From Chloroflexota bacterium (GTDB lineage: Bacteria; Chloroflexota; Anaerolineae; Anaerolineales; E44-bin32): DNA of 7,769 bases. Numbering within the stretch: the first letter of the stretch is position 1; every line of letters begins with the position of its first letter. This document shows positions 4,567-7,769 of this stretch, in pieces. Location: the NCBI GenBank assembly GCA_026390045.1, contig JAPLGR010000285.1:1-7769 (forward strand). Reading direction: 5' to 3'. The position numbers and the translations under genes were made by a program. The notes under the pieces were generated by a model. It searched no databases. It was not told the origin of the DNA and worked only from the letters and a program-made list of their open reading frames with translations.

Positions 4567-6270
4567 CTACTGATTCGGAGTGGTCTCAGGCTCCTCCGCC
4601 CGGGCGCGTCGGGCGAGAATGTACCAGCGCTCGATGCCTCCGAAACGGTCACTCGGGTCCACCATCGGGCCGAGGGCAACACCCTGCATCTGGGCAGACA
4701 CCGCAGTGGTGAACACCGGATGGTAGAGGAACAGGGACGGCGTCTGATCTTGGAACCGGTACTGGAAGCTTCGGTACAGCTCAGACCTCGTCGTCAGGTC
4801 GGGTGTTGTCCTGGCTTGCTCGAGCCAGATGCTCGTGTTCCGGTCGCTGAAGCCGCTGTAGTTCTGACCGGCCTCGGCTTGGGAGTCGTGCCAGAACGGG
4901 TAAGGATCGGGGTCGGGATACCGCGAGAGGTCGAGATCCGTGAGGACGGCCTCGAAGTCCCGCGGCTCGAGGTAGTCGCTCAGCAACGTTGAGGCCGGGA
5001 CGGCCTTGAGGGTCACGACGACGCCGATGCGCCCCCAGTACTCCTGGAGGGCCTGGGCGATTGCGGCATGGACAGCATCGTCGGCGTGCACAAGCGTGAA
5101 GGCCAGCGGCAGCTCCTCGCTGGCGCGGATGTACTCCGGCGATCCCTCGACGGCTCCAACGGGCACCGCCCAGCCTGCTGCATCCAGCAACGAGGCGGCG
5201 CGCTCCGGGTCGAACGGCAGCGGTGCCAATGCCTCCGCGTAAGCCCACGTGCCAGGAAGTACGGGCCCCGTTGCCACGACGGCCTGCCCACCGAGGAAAC
5301 GGTCGATGATGGATTGCCGGTTCACCGCCAGGAGCAGCGCCTGGCGAACGCTCTTGTCTCCCAGGAACGTCTTCTCGGGATGCTTGGTGTTCAGGAAGAC
5401 CACGCCCGCGCTTGGGAGCCGCGCGGAATAGGTGTTCATCTCGGGATCAGCGAGGAGAAGCTGCAGCGTCTCACCGGAGGGTCCGGCGATCCCCTGCACG
5501 CCGCCTGCTTCGTAGGCCTGGAGCGCCTCGTCCTGCGTGTCGAAGAAGAGCAAATCGACGCGCTCCAGGTATGGAGGCTGGCCGTAGTAGTCGTCGAACG
5601 CGGCCAGGCTGACGCGCTTCATCACCCCGTCCTCGACCTCGAAGGAAACGAAACGGAAGGGTCCGGTGCCAATCGGCTGAAGGTTGACCGGGTGGTTCAC
5701 CAGATCCCCTGCCGAGACTCCCCTCAACAAGTGATCCGGCAGCAAGCCCACCGACAGGTAGTCCAAGAAGGGGGAAAACGCCTCCGGCAGCTTGAACTGG
5801 ACGGTTCGATCATCAAGGCGGGTCAGGCTGATCTGCTCCCACATGGCGCGCAGATCGGCCCGGCCGGGGTAGTCTGCATCCTGAAGCTTGGAGAAAGTGT
5901 AGATGACGTCGTCTGAGGTCACCGCAACCCCGTCGTGCCACACGGCATCGGCACGGAGCGTGACTGTGTATGTCAGTCCGTCGGCGGAGATGGCCCAATT
6001 CTCCGCCAGATCCGGCTCAGGCACTCCCTGCTCATTGAAACGGACGAGACCGGTATACAGCAGCCGGTTGATGTCCCTGTCCACCTGGTTGAATCCGTCG
6101 AGCACGGGGTTGAGGCGCATCGGGGACCCGATGACCGCCTCGGCATAAGTGCCCCCACGCACGGGTTCAGGCGACGCCTGATCGGGGCCCGGCACCTGAG
6201 TCAGCAGGAGCGCGGCGATCAGGATGAGGCCGCCTAGGGCGATGATCAGCTGCCAGCGCAGTCTTCCCAT
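4567..6270 (-). CDS. Family-5 (peptide/oligopeptide-type) ABC transporter substrate-binding protein
   Basis: An extracytoplasmic solute receptor of the DppA/OppA class, delivering peptides or similar compounds to an ABC permease; the substrate cannot be told from sequence. The 567 residues include the family core AENWAISADGLTYTV followed by VWHDGVAVTSDDVIYTF (89-126), the PIGTGPFRF block (199-207), SVRQALLLAVNR (307-318) and PYPFWHDSQ (456-464). The N-terminus has Arg3 and Arg5, then a hydrophobic segment (8-24). There is no lipobox cysteine, and no cysteine anywhere in the protein, so it is not a classical lipoprotein; it is either cleaved and released or held by an uncleaved anchor. The ATG at 6270 is the only start that keeps this segment. 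It has no Shine-Dalgarno site: the 33-base gap to secG is C-rich in the mRNA. No permease or ATPase genes are adjacent. It probably shares transcripts with secG. Confidence 0.93.
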   Translation of the reverse strand: MGRLRWQLIIALGGLILIAALLLTQVPGPDQASPEPVRGGTYAEAVIGSPMRLNPVLDGFNQVDRDINRLLYTGLVRFNEQGVPEPDLAENWAISADGLTYTVTLRADAVWHDGVAVTSDDVIYTFSKLQDADYPGRADLRAMWEQISLTRLDDRTVQFKLPEAFSPFLDYLSVGLLPDHLLRGVSAGDLVNHPVNLQPIGTGPFRFVSFEVEDGVMKRVSLAAFDDYYGQPPYLERVDLLFFDTQDEALQAYEAGGVQGIAGPSGETLQLLLADPEMNTYSARLPSAGVVFLNTKHPEKTFLGDKSVRQALLLAVNRQSIIDRFLGGQAVVATGPVLPGTWAYAEALAPLPFDPERAASLLDAAGWAVPVGAVEGSPEYIRASEELPLAFTLVHADDAVHAAIAQALQEYWGRIGVVVTLKAVPASTLLSDYLEPRDFEAVLTDLDLSRYPDPDPYPFWHDSQAEAGQNYSGFSDRNTSIWLEQARTTPDLTTRSELYRSFQYRFQDQTPSLFLYHPVFTTAVSAQMQGVALGPMVDPSDRFGGIERWYILARRARAEEPETTPNQ

Positions 6271-6300
6271 GGGTGGGGGCGGGGGCGCAGGGAGGGCGGG
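6271..6300 (+). other. G-quadruplex-like tract between secG and the binding-protein gene
   Basis: The + strand carries six runs of three or more G (6271-6273, 6275-6279, 6281-6285, 6290-6292, 6294-6296, 6298-6300) separated by loops of one to four bases, a canonical short-loop quadruplex pattern. The - strand mRNA is correspondingly C-rich, so the G-rich strand is the template strand of the secG/binding-protein unit. It occupies nearly all of the intergenic gap. Confidence 0.75.
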
Positions 6301-6303
6301 CCC

Positions 6304-6531
6304 CTAGGTCACCAGGACAACGCTCGCCAACGTGATCGCGAAGAACACGATGCTGAGGATGATTGTGAGATTGAACAGCAACCGCTCAATGCCGCGGCGT
6401 GCGTGATAACCGTAGCCGCCGTAGTCGCCGCCGCCCAGGCCGCCGAGCCCAGCCCCGCGGCTTTGGAGCACGATAATGACGATCAGCGTGATCGACAGGA
6501 CAATGATGGCCAGATCCAGATACGTCCGCAC
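6304..6531 (-). CDS. secG: Preprotein translocase subunit SecG
   Basis: A small membrane partner of SecY-SecE that assists SecA-driven protein export. The 75-residue product has the expected shape. A first membrane helix (about 6-22, LDLAIIVLSITLIVIIVLQ) is followed by QSRGAGLGGLGGG, a Gly-rich cytosolic loop typical of SecG. A second helix then spans about residues 52-74. The start is GTG at 6531, preceded by a strong AGGAGG. An open frame continues further upstream on this strand to 6840, but it runs back through the promoter and overlaps the prfB end, so it is rejected. The gene lies downstream of prfB with its own promoter and is followed after 33 bases by the binding-protein gene. Confidence 0.95.
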   Translation of the reverse strand: MRTYLDLAIIVLSITLIVIIVLQSRGAGLGGLGGGDYGGYGYHARRGIERLLFNLTIILSIVFFAITLASVVLVT

Positions 6532-6535
6532 GGTG

Positions 6536-6541
6536 CCTCCT
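6536..6541 (-). promoter_or_regulatory. Shine-Dalgarno site of secG
   Basis: A perfect AGGAGG on the - strand, four bases before the GTG at 6531. The spacing is slightly short, but the match is complete. It overlaps the palindrome CCTGCAGG (6539-6546). Confidence 0.85.
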
Positions 6542-6562
6542 GCAGGGGAACCTAACTTAGGC

Positions 6563-6591
6563 ATTATACCAACCTTCCAGCCGTCTCCCAA
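6563..6591 (-). promoter_or_regulatory. Sigma70-type promoter of secG with extended -10
   Basis: On the - strand TTGGGA (6591-6586), a 17-base spacer and TGGTATAAT with a perfect -10 hexamer (6568-6563). The nine-base TGGTATAAT is identical to the one before the VKOR gene. The expected start is about 6556, inside the short palindrome CCTAAcTTAGG (6551-6561), giving a leader of about 25 bases. It lets secG, and probably the binding-protein gene, be expressed independently of prfB. Confidence 0.82.
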
Positions 6592-6745
6592 TCGCTGGGC
6601 CGGTGCTTGTGGCGACCGGCCTGCAGGCAAGCCATCAGCGGACGGGCCGTCCTGGCCGGCCTGGCACACGCTGGGACACGCGAGGTTCCTGAGACACCCG
6701 GACTCGGGGGGGGGAAGGGGCGCAAGCGAGGGCTGCACTACGCTG
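6592..6745 (-). other. Spacer between prfB and the secG promoter
   Basis: About 150 bases with no supported gene. On the - strand the part just after the prfB stop is C-rich and G-poor, with a run of nine C (complement of 6706-6714). A GC-rich stem (6598-6604 with 6615-6621, 7 bp, plus flanking wobble pairs) lies just upstream of the secG -35 box. It has no U-run, so I do not call it an intrinsic terminator. A Rho-dependent end is possible. Confidence 0.5.
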
Positions 6746-7769
6746 CTAGGCGGCCGGCGGGGACGCCTCCAGTGAGTCATGCAGGTAGGCTTCGATGAAT
6801 CCGTCCAGGTTGCCATCCAGGACGGCAGTCGTGTTCCCACTCTCGTGACCGGTGCGATGATCCTTGACCATCTGGTAGGGATGCAGGACGTACGAGCGGA
6901 TCTGGCTTCCCCATTCGGCCTTGACGTGCTTACCCTTGAGCCGGGCGAGATCGTCCTCCTGCTTCTGCCGCTGCACGTCCACCAGTCGCGCGCGCAGCAC
7001 CCTCAAGGCGTTCTCGCGGTTCTGAGTCTGCGAGCGCTCGTTTTGGCACGTGACGACGAGCCCGGTGGGAATGTGGGTGATGCGGATGGCCGTCTCGTTC
7101 TTCTGGACATTCTGACCGCCGGCGCCGGCCGAGCGGTACGTGTCGATCTTGATGTCCGCCGGGTTGATGACCAGCTCCTCGGCAGCATGGACCTGCGGAT
7201 AGACCTCGACCAGCGCAAAGGACGTGTGCCGGCGGTGGGCGGAGTCGAAGGGAGAGAGCCGGACCAGGCGGTGCACGCCGCGCTCGGCGCGAAGGTAGCC
7301 AAAGGCGTACTCGCCGTTGACGGCCAGCGTGACGCTCTTGATGCCCGCTTCCTCACCCTCACTCGTGTCGAGCAGCTCGGTGTCGTACTGGTGGCCTTCC
7401 GCCCATCGCATGTACATGCGGAGCAGCATCGCCGCCCAGTCCTGCGAGTCCGTCCCGCCGGCGCCGGCATGAATCGAGAGGATGGCATCGTCTGCGTCAT
7501 AGGGGCCGGAGAGCAGGGCGCGGAACTCTCGCTGTCCGAGGTCAGTGCGCAGCGCGGCGGTTTCGGCCGTCAACTCGTCCCGCAGGCTCTCATCGCCCAG
7601 GGAGGCGAGCTCGATGGTCTCTGCAAGCCGCTTCTCCAGGCCCCGCCATGCGTCAAGCTCGGAGCGTGTCTGCGCGATGCGACGCATGATCTTCTGCGCC
7701 TGCTCAGGATCATCCCACAGCGTCGGGGATTCGGACTGTCGTTCGAGTTGGGTGAGCTCGACCTGGAGT
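6746..7769 (-). CDS. prfB: Peptide chain release factor 2 (RF2), 5' end beyond the window
   Basis: Recognises UGA and UAA stop codons on the ribosome and triggers hydrolysis of the finished peptide. The frame stays open to the right edge, giving 340 visible residues; the first Met at 7687 is internal, since the preceding 27 codons encode a typical RF2 segment (SPTLWDDPEQAQKI). Family marks are the HAGAGGTDSQDWA block, the SPF tripeptide (7255-7247), which distinguishes RF2 from RF1, and the catalytic GGQ in GAGGQNVQKNE (7120-7112). The C-terminal HPYQMVKDHRTGHESGNT is also typical of RF2. Roughly 25 to 35 N-terminal residues are missing, including the place where many prfB genes carry an in-frame UGA with a programmed +1 frameshift, so its presence cannot be judged here. 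secG follows downstream after 214 bases with its own promoter. Confidence 0.97.
   Translation of the reverse strand, partial: LQVELTQLERQSESPTLWDDPEQAQKIMRRIAQTRSELDAWRGLEKRLAETIELASLGDESLRDELTAETAALRTDLGQREFRALLSGPYDADDAILSIHAGAGGTDSQDWAAMLLRMYMRWAEGHQYDTELLDTSEGEEAGIKSVTLAVNGEYAFGYLRAERGVHRLVRLSPFDSAHRRHTSFALVEVYPQVHAAEELVINPADIKIDTYRSAGAGGQNVQKNETAIRITHIPTGLVVTCQNERSQTQNRENALRVLRARLVDVQRQKQEDDLARLKGKHVKAEWGSQIRSYVLHPYQMVKDHRTGHESGNTTAVLDGNLDGFIEAYLHDSLEASPPAA

Noticed and set aside
5068..5916. 282-codon open frame on the + strand
   Set aside because: Antisense to the well-supported binding-protein gene; composition is typical of a shadow frame.
6597..6622. GC-rich stem as an intrinsic terminator of prfB
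   Set aside because: No U-run follows on the - strand, and it lies 120 bases after the stop, right at the secG promoter.
6532..6840. Long N-terminal extension of SecG, up to 178 residues in total
   Set aside because: It runs through the secG promoter and into the prfB end; SecG proteins normally have about 70-80 residues, and GTG 6531 has a perfect AGGAGG.

Overview
This is a GC-rich, gene-dense bacterial chromosomal window made almost entirely of housekeeping genes. Gene content and protein style suggest a Chloroflexota (Anaerolineae-like) genome: a long Rel protein, a stand-alone VKOR, a Cys4/acid-tail small protein, a two-domain S1 protein, and secG followed by a family-5 binding protein. 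That placement is an inference; the window has no rRNA or other decisive marker. I see no mobile element, CRISPR array, tRNA or clear sign of horizontal transfer.

Layout. The + strand half (1-3690) starts with the C-terminal part of a parvulin-type peptidyl-prolyl isomerase that ends at a textbook intrinsic terminator. Next comes a bifunctional (p)ppGpp synthetase/hydrolase (Rel) with its own sigma70-type promoter, which is wrapped in a long inverted repeat. A two-gene unit follows: a VKOR-family disulfide-forming membrane protein and a small protein with four cysteines and a very acidic tail. The - strand half (7769-3769), read right to left, holds prfB (release factor 2, 5' end cut by the window edge), secG, an extracytoplasmic family-5 solute-binding protein and a two-S1-domain RNA-binding protein. 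The two halves converge on a 12-bp stem-loop at 3718-3745 that can serve both strands.

The genes fall into two functional groups. PPIase, VKOR, SecG and the binding protein concern protein export, folding outside the cytoplasm and uptake. Rel, the S1 protein and RF2 concern translation and its control. This grouping is an inference from gene content, not proof of one system.

Regulatory sequence is unusually readable. Four promoters can be placed, three of them with an extended -10 (TGnTATAAT). Strong Shine-Dalgarno sites fix the starts of the Cys4 protein, the S1 protein and secG. The rel and binding-protein genes lack a visible Shine-Dalgarno site. The best leads for something undescribed are the dyad in the rel promoter, the Cys4/acid-tail protein coupled to VKOR, and the G-quadruplex-like tract that replaces a ribosome binding site upstream of the cysteine-free binding protein. 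I found no clearly novel multi-gene system.
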